Shown here piece by piece: positions 11,465-22,957 of a stretch of 64,000 nt of DNA (the stretch's first letter is position 1; the number at the start of each line of letters is the position of its first letter). Position numbers and translations under genes: made by a program. Origin of the DNA: Forficula auricularia (lineage: Eukaryota > Arthropoda > Insecta > Dermaptera > Forficulidae); assembly GCA_024734495.1 (NCBI GenBank), contig JALMQS010000321.1, forward strand, positions 179,931-243,930, written 5' to 3'. The notes under the pieces are model-generated. The model was given only the letters and a program-made list of their open reading frames with translations, was not told the DNA's origin and ran no database searches.

Positions 11465-11700
11465 TTAATATAACCCAAACGTTTCGTGAGAATTTCTCCC
11501 TTTTTCAATGGAATTAAAAAAGAGAAATGTTGATGATATTTTTGTCGTTTGGTCGGGCACTAGCAGACAAATTCAGTCACCACAATGTCACTAACCACCT
11601 GTGAATTCAATCCATTACAAATATTCAATTTACATCAGAAAGAAATAGAGGCAACAAAATCATTTCTTTCTTAAATATAAACATTACTAACCAAAAATTG
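11465..11700 (+). pseudogene. PLE reverse-transcriptase fragment
   Basis: VDDIFVVWSG (about 11530) and, in another frame, IQFTSERNRGNKIISFLNIN (about 11628-11690) are the PLE motif block around the catalytic Asp pair and the one following it. At least one frameshift separates them. The preceding 11468-11512, read on the minus strand, again shows a short stem followed by cgaaacg, like the hammerhead-type boundary. Confidence 0.6.
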
Positions 11701-12258
11701 GAATATTAAAAATTATAGTCTTAAAAATAACACGCTTTTATCTTAAAATTTGGTCATGAACAGATACATACATTTTTTTTAAATAAATATTAAAGTAATT
11801 TTTTTCTAGTTTGTTAAGTGGTCTAACAAGGTAGAATAGATTTCTATTCTCTAGATATAGTTTTGATCCAGAATTAATAATTTCATTCGATCTAAATTTG
11901 CTTGGGTTTTCATCTACAGTAGTTTTCCAAGTTTCCTAGAGCATTCTCATTTTTTTATCACTTTTCCTTGACGTTGAATATCAAGTTCTAAACATTTATC
12001 CATGATGGGCACATTGGCGTAGTTAGGGAGTTGTCCTAGGAGGGGGAGGGGTCCAGGTCAGCTGATTAGCCACCACAAGGTTTCAATTTCTGTAATCGGA
12101 TTAGAGATCAACTAAATTTTAAGTAGAAGTAATGTGACAAATTTAATTTAATTCTGAATTACATCTTAAACATTAAGATATTCAAACAATAATACACTCG
12201 TGAGGAAATTGAATAAATTGAAATGAGATTTCAACTTATTTGTGAATCTGAAAATTTC
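11701..12258. other. No gene; repeat debris
   Basis: AT-rich. cattggcgtagttagggagt near 12010 resembles the end of a widespread DNA transposon but no partner was found. The last 100 bp correspond to 30880-30980 downstream of zinc-finger gene 3, so they are 3' flank of the duplicated gene unit. Confidence 0.5.
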
Positions 12259-12689
12259 TCAAGGATTTCTAAAATGTATTTTTAAATGTCTTATGAGATG
12301 TGGCCTTTGTGAGAAAGCCTTTGTGCAATGAGCACACTTTAAGGGCCTCTCCTCTGTATGTATAAGCAAATGCCTAGTGAGAGTACACTTGTGCGCAAAT
12401 CTTTTGGGACACTCAGTACATTTATAAGGCTTTTCCCCGGAATGTGTCCTTAAATGCGTAGTGAGAGTAAATTTCAGGGAGAAACGTTTTTCACAATGGG
12501 AACATCCAAAAGGCTTTTCAACAGAATGTATCCTTAAATGCGTTGTGAGATTATATTTCTGTGAGAAGCGTTTGTCACAATGGGGACATCCAAAGGGCCT
12601 CTTTCCGGAATGGACCAGCAAATGTCGTGTTAGCTTAGATTTTGTTTTAAATTTTTTTTGACATTCTGTACATTCGAAGAATTTCTGAC
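12259..12689 (-). CDS. Zinc-finger gene 1, exon 3 (five C2H2 fingers)
   Basis: Minus-strand terminal exon. After a TTTATTTAG acceptor the frame reads QKFFECTECQKKFKTKSKL, then four more C2H2 fingers joined by HSGEKP-like linkers, and stops after HLKIHFRNP. It is longer than the ATG-initiated ORF (which starts at 12621) because finger 1 is upstream of that Met. Exon length 431 nt equals 2 + 143 codons, so it joins exon 2 (ending in phase 1) without a break. Presumed nuclear DNA-binding protein; target unknown. One linker is HSVEKP and one HTEERP, slight departures from consensus. Confidence 0.85.
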
Positions 12690-12759
12690 CTAAATAAATT
12701 AGAAAATGTTAAATTATTTGTCATAATGGATTTTAATGGATATTAAGGATTAAATTTAC

Positions 12760-12897
12760 CTTTAGTTAATAAATTAATATTCAAATGCTTTTTGAATAAA
12801 CAGGATATTTTCGATTGAATGCATTTCTTTTGATGCTTTTCTAGAAATTCTTCGGTAATAAACATCATGCTACAGTAGCAGCACGGATGAAGGGGCC
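12760..12897 (-). CDS. Zinc-finger gene 1, exon 2
   Basis: 138 nt between an ATTTCAG acceptor and a G|GTAAAT donor, phase 1 at both ends. It encodes PLHPCCYCSMMFITEEFLEK and onward, with a CxxC...H...C arrangement resembling a degenerate C2HC finger. Exons of the same length and phase occur at 17033-17170 and 31655-31792. It is too short and Met-poor to appear as a free ORF. Confidence 0.75.
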
Positions 12898-14017
12898 CTG
12901 AAATAAAAGACAAATCACTTAAAATTATAAAACTAAACTTAATAAATACTTAATGACTTAATAAATCCTAATTTTTTAGGAAACAAATTTAATTTATGAT
13001 TATAAATTGATACTAAATCTTAATTTATTACAGAATAAACTAATGAAAATATATCGAAAAGAAAATAGCAAATACTTAAATCAATATTAAATAATCAGAT
13101 TACACAATTGGAAGTAGGTAAGGCTAAAATATCAGAGATCCCAATTTAATTCATCATCATTTAAATCTCTATTTGGCTAGACAGAGGGTCTGACAAGAAA
13201 TAAGTGCGTTGTGAACTATACTTTAGTCTTATTTGATAGGATGAACCTGATCAGTGTTTGATATATTATATCCTCTCTTCGTCATAAAAAAGATACGGCA
13301 AATTCGATGGAATTTATTAGGGTCATTCCAGGTCAAATCAACGCAATTTTAAAACACGGGAATTAATTAAGCAAGAAGATTTTTGAGCCAGACTTGATCG
13401 AAAGCCTTTGAAATGTCCAAGCTTATTAGGATTTTCTAGCCTTATTATTCCATTTATGAGTTATACTAGTATATGCTAGAAAAAAATAGAATAGAAAACC
13501 AAGCTTTAGCAGCAGATGTGATTTGGTCATTGTATTCTTATATTAGAATAATATTTATTTGAAAAGATTTGGTTTAACGAGACTAACCGATTTATTGATT
13601 CATTAAGAGATATCAATGAGGTTGTCTTCTGCTTGATGCAATGAATATAAATAATTTAGAGTATAGTTTAGAGAGTTTGACCTTCATCTTCAGTCTTTTA
13701 TTTAGAAATGACCGAATGGGTTAAGGTAAAATTGTTTTGCTTAAAAGCAAGCTGGTCACTTTACAAAAGAATTCGAAACTATTCAATTGTATTTCTACAA
13801 ATACATTAATTATAATATATACTTATTATGTTAATTGGAACAAGCAGAAGACAACCTTATCGATGTCGCTTTATGGTTAATATCTCTTTATATATCCCTC
13901 CTACAGAGATAAGTAGCTAATAATTTCATTAATATATAATACAAAAATAAATATTAATTCTTTTCTAGATGGAATATTTTATATTAATCGATGATAATTT
14001 AACCAAAAGGAACTAAC
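12898..14017 (-). repeat. Intron 1 of zinc-finger gene 1
   Basis: 13392-13690 matches the start of the window. 13570-13650 contains the recurrent gagacta/ctgcttgatgcaatgaat segment, and 13840-13860 (aagcagaagacaacctta) is its inverted counterpart, so a small element may lie between them. The rest is AT-rich; no other coding evidence. Confidence 0.55.
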
Positions 14018-14087
14018 CTTTATAAATAGGATATTTGTTGGGATTATTTATAATCATGTTGATATCAACGTCCACAAAGGTCTTCAT
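14018..14087 (-). CDS. Zinc-finger gene 1, exon 1
   Basis: ATG at 14087; 23 codons (MKTFVDVDINMIINNPNKYP...) plus one base, then donor G|GTTAGT. The three exons (70+138+431 nt) make a 212-residue protein with no frame break, which strongly supports the model. Compared with the other exon 1 copies, the second and later residues differ (MKTFVDVD against MGTFQIVD). Intron 1 is about 1.1 kb and contains duplicated sequence at 13390-13690. No signal peptide. Confidence 0.75.
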
Positions 14088-14520
14088 TTTATTCTTTATA
14101 ATATATAATGAAAAATACTTGATTAAATAATCGTAAGAGAGAATTTATTCTGTAATTAAAATCTATCAAATGTCAGATTAACTAAAAACTAAAATGGTCG
14201 ACTTGTGGAGAATTTCAAGTTCTAATCGTCAGATGGCAGGAGTGTAGCTATTTGTTGCAATATTCAAATTCAAATAAACTAAAAAGTAGAAAATATATTC
14301 TCAAATATTATAGTTGAAAAATTAATATTTTCTTATAAGTAAAACACCAGTAGATAATTGAATTAATTTTAAACTCATTCATAACTAATGAATTTTCATA
14401 ATTATTTTAGAAATTGAATTATGAATAATATGTTATTTTAGTTGAAAATAATACAATTTAAAAATTTGAAATTATATTTGTTTTGTTTTTTAATCATAGT
14501 ACATTTTTCAATTTCATTTT

Positions 14521-14715
14521 TTGTATTTATCCGAGTTATTTAGAAATTTCAAAATTTGTATCCATTATAATAAGGAATGGGTTGATGAATCTTTTAATAT
14601 GAAGGTCTTTAAAATAGTATTGGAATCCAAAAAAGATACTTCTCAGGGACTGGATCATATTTTTTATTCCATTATAAAAAACTTGCCTTACCTACTTCTC
14701 CCATTTAATTCCTAA
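14521..14715 (+). pseudogene. Non-LTR retrotransposon RT fragment
   Basis: A 64-codon ORF whose stretch SFNMKVFKIVLESKKDTSQG followed by LDHIFYSIIKNLP resembles the block at the start of LINE reverse transcriptases (element, Leu, two or three Lys, PGxDxI, Leu). The catalytic domain is absent. Possibly related to the I-like LINE whose RNase H fragment is at 61412. Weak by itself. Confidence 0.5.
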
Positions 14716-15419
14716 ACTTAAAACAACATTTTTCCAGACTCATTCCGAATAGAAAACCAAATACAAAGACCCCGGAATACCAAGGGGGCCCGAGGTCTTG
14801 AAATGTCTCTTCATTAGGGTTGCAATTTTGTTTAATAATTAATATAAAACTTGACATTTAATTTATATCTAGAAATGTGTAAACTATGCGTCACAGTGAA
14901 AAAGAGTTTTTGATACAAAATGGTCAGCAAGAGCAGATGCTGTATTGGCTATAAAATTTGGTATGGCCCGAATAAAAGGGGCTTTAACTGAAATTTGAAT
15001 TTCAGAAGTAGAGAAAAAAGTCACCGTAGTCACCTCGAATTGACTTGTGAAGAAAATCGAGTTTAATATAAATTAAATTAATATACCATAAAAAGAAAAC
15101 GAGGACAGCATAAAATCCATACTAGACATTTATTTAAATGTTGAAATATTACTGAAAATTATTTTAACAATTCTTTTATCTAAAGGCTGCTGAGGAGAAA
15201 TATCTTTTTTCTGTTTTAAACTCTGTAAAAAATCTAAGGAAATGGTTGTGTGGATTTTTGTGAGGGAATGACAGAGGTGTAATTTAATGGAAACTGTCGA
15301 ATGAATAAAAAAAGTTTTAGTTCGTAAATATTAATTTTATTGTTTGGTGAATCGTATCCATAATTTGATTAATTTGTAAGATCTTAGGAAATTGGATGAA
15401 TTTTTTTATAACATATCAA
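14716..15419. other. No gene recognised
   Basis: AT-rich. Contains a short GC-richer stretch (accccggaataccaaggggg, 14771) and no supported ORF. Probably repeat-derived. Confidence 0.4.
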
Positions 15420-16175
15420 AACAAAATCTACGTATATCTACTCCAACATCAAAGAAAGAATACAAAAGTTTGACCAAAAGAATAAAATTCCATGCGAATT
15501 CAATAAATACTTCATTTTGGGCAGACTAAACAAAAGTTGGGAAAAAGATTATCAGAGCAGCACAAAAATGATTGTAAAATTAACAACATCGCAAGAGAGA
15601 ACAAAACAGCTTTGTCAAATCATCATTAAAACTCGGGACATAAATTTCTATTTGAAGAAACAAGTATATTGGATTATGAACTAAAAATTGGTTGAAAAGA
15701 AACATTAGTGAAAATGTACTTTATAAATAAATATATGTTAATGTAAATTTTAGATCGGAGGTGGATAATTTGAACAATGTATAGGTATAATCAGTTAAGT
15801 GAACTTGGTTGAATTTGAGTTTTTGAATAAGGAAAAATAGCTAGTGTAAGAATTTAGCAATAGATGAGATCACAAGAATAGATTTAGAAGTAGAAAAATG
15901 AAAATAGAATTATAAATAGATCTGATTGTGATTTCTCTGGTTCTTTGTTTTAACTGTAATGAACAATTAATGTGTTTGAGAAAAAGATAAATTAAAAAGG
16001 ATAGGATGTTTCGTGTGTATAATAATATCAGGCAATTGAGTTAAAGAATAAGTAAAGTAGAATAATTTGTATGTAATTGTGATATAAGAATTATTATAAT
16101 CTTTATATGTAGTTGTTTAAATGTATAAAATTGTATTTGAATTGCAGTCGCTGAAGAAGGCGAAAATATACTAAC
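15420..16175 (+). pseudogene. Decayed PLE 3' part
   Basis: Fragments in several frames: KINNIARENKTALSNHH (about 15575), HKFLFEETSILDYE (about 15638) and then FRSEVDNLNNV (about 15752). These are the GIY-YIG tail and C-terminus of a PLE protein, similar to the fragment at 8327. Numerous stops and shifts. A boundary-like motif gtcgctgaagaaggcgaaaa (16147) marks the 3' side, a degenerate form of the hammerhead-like core. Confidence 0.65.
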
Positions 16176-16280
16176 TAAATGAAATAAGGTAAAGGATCGC
16201 CTATCAGTCTGATAGCTCGTCTCTGAATTGCGTCCAGGGTTTCAAGAGAATACTTGGGGCCAATTAGAATTTCAAGAAGC

Positions 16281-16963
16281 TCAAGGATTTCTAAAATGTA
16301 TTTTTAAATGGGTTTTGAGACTTGAACTTTGTGTGAAGGCTTTTAAGCAATGAGCACATTCAAAGGGCCTTTCTCCTGTATGTGTAAGCAAATGGCTATC
16401 AAGGGTGCTCTTGCGTGCAAATCTATTGAGACACTCAGTACATCTATAAGGTTTCTCTCCTGTATGTATCCTTAAATGCGTTGTGAGAACAGATTTGTCT
16501 GAGAAGTGTTTTTCACAATGGGGACATGCAAAACGCTTTTCACCGGAATGTATCCTTAAATGCTTTGTGAGAGCAGATTTGTCTGACAAGTGTTTTTCAC
16601 AATGGGGACATGCAAAACGCTTTTCACCGGAATGTGTCCTTAAATGCTTTCTGAGAGTAGATTTGTCTGAGAAGTGTTTTTCACAATGCGAACATCCAAA
16701 AGGCTTTTCACCGGAATGTATCCTTAAATGCGTTGTGAGATCAGATTTTTGTGAGAAGTGTTTTTCACAATGCGGACATCCAAAAGGCTTTTCACCGGAA
16801 TGTATCCTTAAATGCCTTGTGAAAGCAGATTTGTCTGAGAAGCGTTTGTCACAATGGGAACATCCAAAGGGCCTCTTCCCGGAATGTATCAGCAAATGTC
16901 GATTGAGCTTTGATTTGAATCTAAATCTCTTTTGACATTCTGTACAATGAAAGTATTTCTGAC
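16281..16963 (-). CDS. Zinc-finger gene 2, exon 3 (eight C2H2 fingers)
   Basis: Minus strand. After acceptor CATTCAG the frame reads QKYFHCTECQKRFRFKSKL, then seven further fingers (FGCSHC, FGCPHC, FGCSHC, FACPHC, FACPHC, YRCTEC, FECAHC) with HSGEKP/HTGEKP linkers, ending HLKIHFRNP. The ATG-initiated ORF (from 16895) misses finger 1. 683 nt = 2 + 227 codons, fitting phase-1 exon 2. Central fingers are very similar to each other at the DNA level, suggesting recent internal duplication. The antisense ORF 16483-16935 is a shadow. Confidence 0.88.
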
Positions 16964-17032
16964 CTGAATGAATTAGAAAATGTTAAATATTTTTCAGAAT
17001 GGATTTCACTGGATATTAAAGATTAATTTTAC

Positions 17033-17170
17033 CTTTTTTTAATCCATCAATGTTAAGGTGATTTTTGAATATAGTGGATATTATCATGTTAATACATTTC
17101 TTCTGATGTTTTTCTAAAAATGTTTCGCTGATAAACATCATGCTACAATAACAGCATGGATGAAGTGGCC
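17033..17170 (-). CDS. Zinc-finger gene 2, exon 2
   Basis: 138 nt, acceptor TTTCAG, donor G|GTAAAA, phase 1-1. Encodes PLHPCCYCSMMFISETFLEK and onward with the same Cys/His/Cys pattern as the other exon 2 copies. Joined to exon 3 it is open throughout. Confidence 0.78.
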
Positions 17171-17756
17171 CTGAAATAAAACACAATTCATTTTAAATTA
17201 TAAACCTTATCATAATTTTTAATGTGAAACAAGTGACCTAGAAAAACTAACTCATAGTATATGAATATTTTATATAATATTTATTTACTTTTATCTTTAT
17301 TAAAGATGTTTCACGTTGCACCAACATCACAATCTCTATTAATTACTTAAGACAATTTTATCCTAGAATCCCTATCTAAGATTTATCAATTAATGAAAAA
17401 AAACAACTAATTTTACATAATAATAAATATTTTCTAGAGATGAATTAATATTTAGTATTATGAGAGAATTTTTATTTTATAGTGTGTGGCCCCTTCTATA
17501 TAAATCATTTTCCCTCTTTTACTTAAACAAAAGTCAATCTATTATTTGTACAGCAATAGATTTTACAACAGTTTAATAATTCGAAAATTATAGATAATCT
17601 AAAATATTAAGCTGTTCATACAATTTACTAGTCGGAAAATTTAATTTTCTGGGTGAATTTTAATTTGCTCGTGATGTGAACTTATTTGTGAATATGTTCA
17701 AATTCTTAAATTATTTTAAGGATTTCGAAAATTGGAAAGTTTGATATTGCCAAGAT
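17171..17756 (-). repeat. Zinc-finger unit intron sequence
   Basis: Matches 31793-32385 upstream of exon 2 of gene 3 almost throughout (tttaaattataaaccttatc, agatgtttcacgttgcacca, ttttctgggtgaattttaa). Shows that genes 2 and 3 are recent duplicates including intron sequence. Confidence 0.75.
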
Positions 17757-17798
17757 ATCAAGAATCATATTGATATCAACAATCTGAAAGGTACCCAT
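17757..17798 (-). pseudogene. Truncated first exon of zinc-finger gene 2
   Basis: The minus strand starts ATGGGTACCTTTCAGATTGT, identical to exon 1 copy A for about 35 nt, then diverges before the expected donor (ATTCTTGATATC). The junction coincides with a ttgatattgccaagatatca sequence resembling the recurrent ttttgccgagag repeat, so an insertion or recombination probably removed the rest. Gene 2 may therefore lack a functional start or use another exon. Confidence 0.6.
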
Positions 17799-17859
17799 TA
17801 TTTTTGCTTATATATCCTCTCCTTGTGAAACACCACCAACTCCAACCTAATTTAATCTT

Positions 17860-18480
17860 ATATATATAGTACCTGGCCACCGAGCGATACTCGGTAACTT
17901 TTTGCTTCAGTTAAAAGCTATTATTAATCCCCGAACCCCCCCACTTCCCCCGTACCACTCCACCGCCCATATCTCCCACCACGGTCACCTCCACCCTCGC
18001 CCCTTCACCCAGTTTTTGCATTTCAAGTCTTTTAGTGGCTCACAGATTATGTGTATATATGTAAAGGTATATAAATAAATACCGTATAATAATTTTTGAG
18101 TTCATCAATTAAATTGCCAAATTCTTATACAGAAAAATACGCTTGTGGGATTTAAAACTCGATAATTAATCAATTGAATTGTCTAACTTTTAATATATAT
18201 AATAATATTTGTAATGATCTATTAGAGGAATTTAAAATTAAAAAACCAATTAAAAATTTAAATGAAATTGAATAAAAATATAAATATACATTTTTATCGA
18301 GACAACCACCTGTCAATAATAATTTCAATTAACAAAAAACCCATCAAAAACAACTTAGCCGAAGATGAGACCGTGAGAGGTCGAATCGACAACACAAAAC
18401 GCTCCTAACCCGTGAATTTCATCAAAATCATTAGAGCCGTTTTCGAGAAACCGATCGGATATATATATACAATTTTTGCT
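17860..18480. repeat. Insect-type repeat, copy 1
   Basis: A C-rich stretch (17934-18012) is followed, about 340 bp later, by aaaaacccatcaaaaacaac, gaagatgagaccgtga and taacccgtgaatttcatcaa. The same blocks occur in opposite orientation at 54030-54610. Ends were not defined and no ORF was found; probably a non-autonomous element of about 0.6 kb. Confidence 0.6.
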
Positions 18481-18639
18481 CGTTTAATAAGTGTAGATAG
18501 ATATTGAAAAATAAACTGCAACGGATCGTGGCTAAACTTTATCCAAATTCATTTGAAATATTAATATGTTTATTCCTTTATTATTAATCAGATATCACTT
18601 GCAATTTGCAGTTCATGTTGACTTTAATTCAAAAATAAT

Positions 18640-18798
18640 GATCGATTTTTATCTACTACTAGTGGAATAACCTTATTGCATTCCATTTTTGATGTTTTGA
18701 CTATTAATGGCAACCTCTACTGAAAACGTGGAAGAATCGACTTAAAATCAAAAAGACTAAATTCTTTTATGATAAACAACTCAAGCTTGAGTATGCGG
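18640..18798. repeat. Isolated unit of the 119-bp satellite
   Basis: ttccatttttgatgttttga, gaatcgacttaaaatcaaaa and aaacaactcaagcttgag match the terminal units and right flank of the tandem array ending at about 39430. One diverged monomer is present. The match breaks at 18798 where the foldback element begins. Confidence 0.75.
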
Positions 18799-20008
18799 AA
18801 AAGTTGCCTAATACAAAGTCCATTTATAATACAAAATCTCGGCTAAATCAAATTATATCTTAAGGTGCCCCTTCAAGTGTGTATTGCGCCGGCTCGTCGC
18901 GAATGCACTTTTGACGTTGACTGATGAATTTTCTCTGAAAACCACCGAAAAAATGCCGCGCTGGTCAATAAAAATGCACATTGCACAATCTGGAAATAAT
19001 TTTAATTGACGCTAAGCATTCCAAATAAGAGTTATATGAGTTTTCGACGGTGTCTGGCTGGTGCTAAAAACTACGAAAATTGTGGACTTTTTTATATTTT
19101 GCTTATAACCCGAAAATCATGCGTCCTACAGAAAATTTTACTCTTATCAAAATGAAAGAGCATAACATTACGCGTCGAATAATCTACTTATAAGTTAAAA
19201 TTGCTTCAGCCGTTTAGCCACAATCGATCGTCAAAATAGGCAATTTTTACCAAAGTGAATTATGCTCATTAGGTGGTCACAAGAAACATCTCTTCCAATG
19301 TTTGCGTCGCTGACCCCCAGAATTGTTACCCTTTGGCTAAAAAACGAGCTTGGCAATCATTCATTTTAATAATTGGACAAGGGTAACTTGCCGAAATGAG
19401 GTTGAAAAAATTGCAGTTTTTCATTCATAAAATTAAAACCACTCATCCTAGAAACTTGATTCTTGTCTCATTTTCGAAGAAATTTTGTTGTCTTGAAGTT
19501 TTACTTGAGCCACTTTTTTGTTAAAACTTTTAGATTAGAAGATATCCAGTATTTTCCAAGGCGGGACATGATCCGAACTTATTGCGGCACGGGTTACCGT
19601 TGTCCAATTAAGATGAAACTTTGCCAATCTCATTTTTTAGCCAATTGACAGCTATTATGGGGTTCAGCACCAAAATTCGAAAAACGGTTTCTTGTGATCA
19701 CATAATGAGAATAATTCATTATTACTCAATGTTGGTAAAACTTGCCTTTCTTTGACGATCGATTGTGGTTAAACGGCTAAACTGATTTTAAGTTTCCCGT
19801 AGGATATTCAACGCGAAATTCTATGCTCTTTCATTTTGGTAAGAGTAAAATTTTCCGTAGAATCCATGGTTTTCGAGTTATAAGCAAAAATCTGAAAAAA
19901 GTCCCAAATTTTCATGGTGGCAAAGGGGCACCTTAAGATTGCATCGTAGGAAGTTCAAATTTCACACACATGATTACACTTATAGGTGGCAACTTTTCCG
20001 CATACAGC
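18799..20008. mobile_element. Foldback element with two nested pairs of inverted ends
   Basis: Outer pair: tatgcggaaaagttgcc (18802) against ggcaacttttccgcata (19988). Inner pair: cttaaggtgcccctt (18859-18873) against aaggggcaccttaag (19923-19937), a perfect 15-bp inverted repeat. The arms inside are related to the foldback element at 3020-3940. The small ORF 19463-19648 has a homologous stretch at 3403 but no recognisable product. Non-autonomous. Confidence 0.75.
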
Positions 20009-20429
20009 CTAATAAATTGAGCATTTTTTTGGAGAGAGGGGGGGGGACTTTTTCGCTCCACCCTAATGATTAGGCCTGTAGTTTTGGCCCGTGGAAAACC
20101 AGAAGGTGGCGGGGGTAATATTTAAATAAATTATAAATTTTAATATGAAGAATGATACATGATATTTAAATCAAAATAAAATTTAAATATTTCTAAATCG
20201 AAAGATGGAAATTATTATGTAATTAAAATGTATGATAAATTCACGGGATGTCGGTAACCACGTTCTTTTATTTTCAATATTAATATACTAGTATTTTAAA
20301 ATAATTAAGTTTTTTTTAAGAGTTTTGGGTATTTTAGGTAGCACGACTTTTAAAAGCTAATTCATTTAATTATAACTATAATAAAAAATATTCATTCAAT
20401 GGAAAAGTACTCATTTAAATAAAAATTAA
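20009..20429. other. No gene; repeat debris
   Basis: Begins with a G run (20039-20047), then AT-rich sequence without an ORF. Confidence 0.4.
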
Positions 20430-20806
20430 TAGGCATGTCAAAATAATTAGAATATAAAATGCTAGAAATGTTTTTACTATGCATTTATCATATTATATAG
20501 TTTAATATTGTTGCAATGAATAGAATGTTTGTTTTTTTTCCAATTAATTTGTGTCCTACTTACTTTTCATTGTAAAAATTTGGTCACTTTAATTAAATAA
20601 TCTCATATTTCCCCTTTAAAATTAATATATCTTTGAATGTGAATCATAGAGGGATAAATATCTTATATTTTAATTAATATATAATATAAATAGATAGTTT
20701 CAGTTGTTTCATGTCCATTTTTTATTTAAATAAAAAATTAATAGGTTTAATATTTCATTATTCGTGTCCATGATTAATAATTAAAGGAATCGTAGGGAGT
20801 TATATT
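20430..20806 (-). repeat. Zinc-finger first-exon unit, copy C (exon lost)
   Basis: Shares gtcaaaataattagaatata and the attaatatatctttgaatgt block with copies A and D, but where exon 1 should follow (after aaatagatag, 20700) unrelated AT-rich sequence and a PLE-type end (aaaggaatcgtagggagtta, 20783) are found instead. Confidence 0.6.
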
Positions 20807-21112
20807 TAGACTATCGATTAAAGAGAGGAGACTTGAAACAATAGTTGAGAGTTTCAATTTCTAATCTGCAGATGGCAGTAGTGTAGTGATTAGGGACAAT
20901 ATTCAAATAAAAATAAATAAAATAATCTGACATATTCTGATATGGCGATCCACTTGACTTTAACATATACCCTGGCTCCTCTCTTATATTTTGTAATAAA
21001 ATTATTTATAATCATGTGGGGGGTTAGTTTTTTTATTTTTAGACTTCTGGGAGTTCCACTGATTATGTATACAAAATTTGGTTGAGTTTGTTATAAGGGC
21101 TTCATTTTAATT

Positions 21113-22957
21113 CTCAAATCATCATCACCTGACTCTGTCCCCCGCCAGCTGTTTAACCTCTCTAAATGTCTGGCATCCCATATCCCCAATTATTTGGTTG
21201 AAATATTCTAATCTGGTTCTTCCCCTTCCCCTTTTCTTTCCCACCTCCCCTCCAAGATATCCCTAAGCAGTCCCCCATGTCTCAGTGTGTGCCCCATCAT
21301 CTGACCTCTTCTCTTCTTCAGACTCTTCCACAAGGTTCTTCTTTCTCCGATTCTTCCAAGAACTTCTTCATTTGTAATTTTATCCATCCATTTGATATTC
21401 GTCATTCTTTCTGTAGCACCACATTTCGAAAGCCTCTAATCTCTTTCTCTCCGCTTCTCTAATTGTCCAGGTTTCACACCCTGTACATGGCTATGCTCCA
21501 TACATATGTCTTCAATAGCAACTTCCTGTTTGCTAAGCTGATTGAGGAGGAGCATAGTAGTTTTTGTTTTGAATTAAACCCCATTTTTGCTTGGGCAATT
21601 CTTGATTTAATTTCGTTTTCGCTCCTCCCATCCCATGTTATTTTACTTCCTAGGTAGCGGAATTCCTTAACTCCTTCTAGGTTTTCTTGGTTAATTTTGA
21701 TGCATTCCTGTCTCGTTTGTTCTTTTTTTGTACATACTAGGACCTTGGTTTTATTCTTGTTTATTTTCATTTTGATTTCTTCTATTAGGATTTGGTTAAT
21801 TCCATTCAAGGCGTCCTCTAATTCTTTTTTATTGCTTCCTAGAAGGGCAATGTCATCGGCAAATCTTAACATAGCGATCTTTTGACCTTGGATTTCTATA
21901 CCTGTATCAATTTTGTCTTTGAATTCTTTAATCGCTTCTTCTATGTATAAGTTGAAAATCATGGGTGACAGCACACATCCTTGTCTTACACCTTTTTTTA
22001 TTTTGGCTTCTCTTTGTTCATCACCAATATTTATAATTGCCGTCTGGTTTTGATATAGATTGTAGATTAGTCTTCTCTCTGAATTTTATTCCCGCCTGTT
22101 TTAATATTTTAAACATAATTTCCCAATTGACGTTATCGAATGCTTTTTCTAGGTCTATGAATCCGATGTAGACAGATTCTTCCCTGATAAAAGCCCTTTC
22201 TATTATTAGTCTAAGAGAGAGAATTGCTTCTCGGGTGCCTCTGTTTCTTCTAAAGCCGAACTGGTCTTCCCCCAGATTTTCTTCAACTCTTTGTTCTATT
22301 CTTCTCTGGATTATTTTGGTTAGGATTTTGGAGGCATGTGAGGTTAGGCTAATGGTCCTGAAATTTTCACATTTATCCGCGCCTGTCTTTTTGGGAAGTG
22401 TGACTATTTTGTTTTTTTGGAAATCTTTTGGGATGATTCCCAATTTATAGATTTTGCTAATTAGTTCAAAGAGTTTGTCAAGTGCCTTTTCCCCAGAGTT
22501 CTTTAGGATTTCAGCTTGTATATTGTCTATTCCGGGTGCTCTATTATTTTTTAGTTCCTTCAAAGCTGTCTCGAATTCTGACCTGAGTATGGGGTCTCCT
22601 AATTCGTTTTCGTCCACAGATTCTTCTTCTTCTATTGGGTTCATTGTTTTTTCTTCTCCATAGAGTTCTTCTAGGTGTTCCTTCCATCTATTTGCCTGTT
22701 CGTTTTCGTTTAGAATAATGTGGCCTCCTTTATCTCTTATGTTCTTGCTTTTTGGCTTGTCTTCTTGGAAATTTCTTTTTATTGCCCTATAGGCTACATC
22801 AACTTTTCCCAATACTAGATTTTCGTTGACTTCTTTACATTTTTCTTGAATCATTTTTTCTTTTGCTTTTCTACATTCTCTTATAACTTTCCATCTTAAT
22901 TTTTTATATGTTTCTTTCCCTTCTTCGTCTTTTCTGTTCTTAAATTTTCTTCGTTCG
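21113..22957 (-). mobile_element. Truncated non-LTR retrotransposon
   Basis: Present here and absent from the equivalent site at 60487-60498, where ttttaatttcaaatag is continuous. The 3' end is at the left (minus strand), with a tgatgatgatttg tail (21115-21127). The right border is the truncated 5' side at about 22957. No clear target-site duplication was seen. Confidence 0.85.
21208..22854 (-). pseudogene. LINE reverse transcriptase, frameshifted
   Basis: Three minus-strand pieces in order. 22854-22021 carries APGIDNIQAEILKNSG, FRTISLTSHASKILTKII, DQFGFRRNRGTREAI and FIDLEKAFDNV (RT blocks 1-4). 21974-21474 carries LRFADDIALLGSN (catalytic FADD) and FRYLGSKI. 21405-21208 is the C-terminal WMDKITNEEVLGRIGERRTL segment. 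The frame changes between pieces, near 22080-22010 and 21480-21400. No RNase H domain. The endonuclease domain is lost by 5' truncation. Confidence 0.88.

Noticed and set aside
16483..16935. ORF with repeated Ser-Glu-Lys-Cys-Phe-Ser-Gln-Trp pattern
   Set aside because: Antisense shadow of the zinc-finger array; the periodicity comes from the fingers. The same applies to 12461-12661 and 31273-31479.
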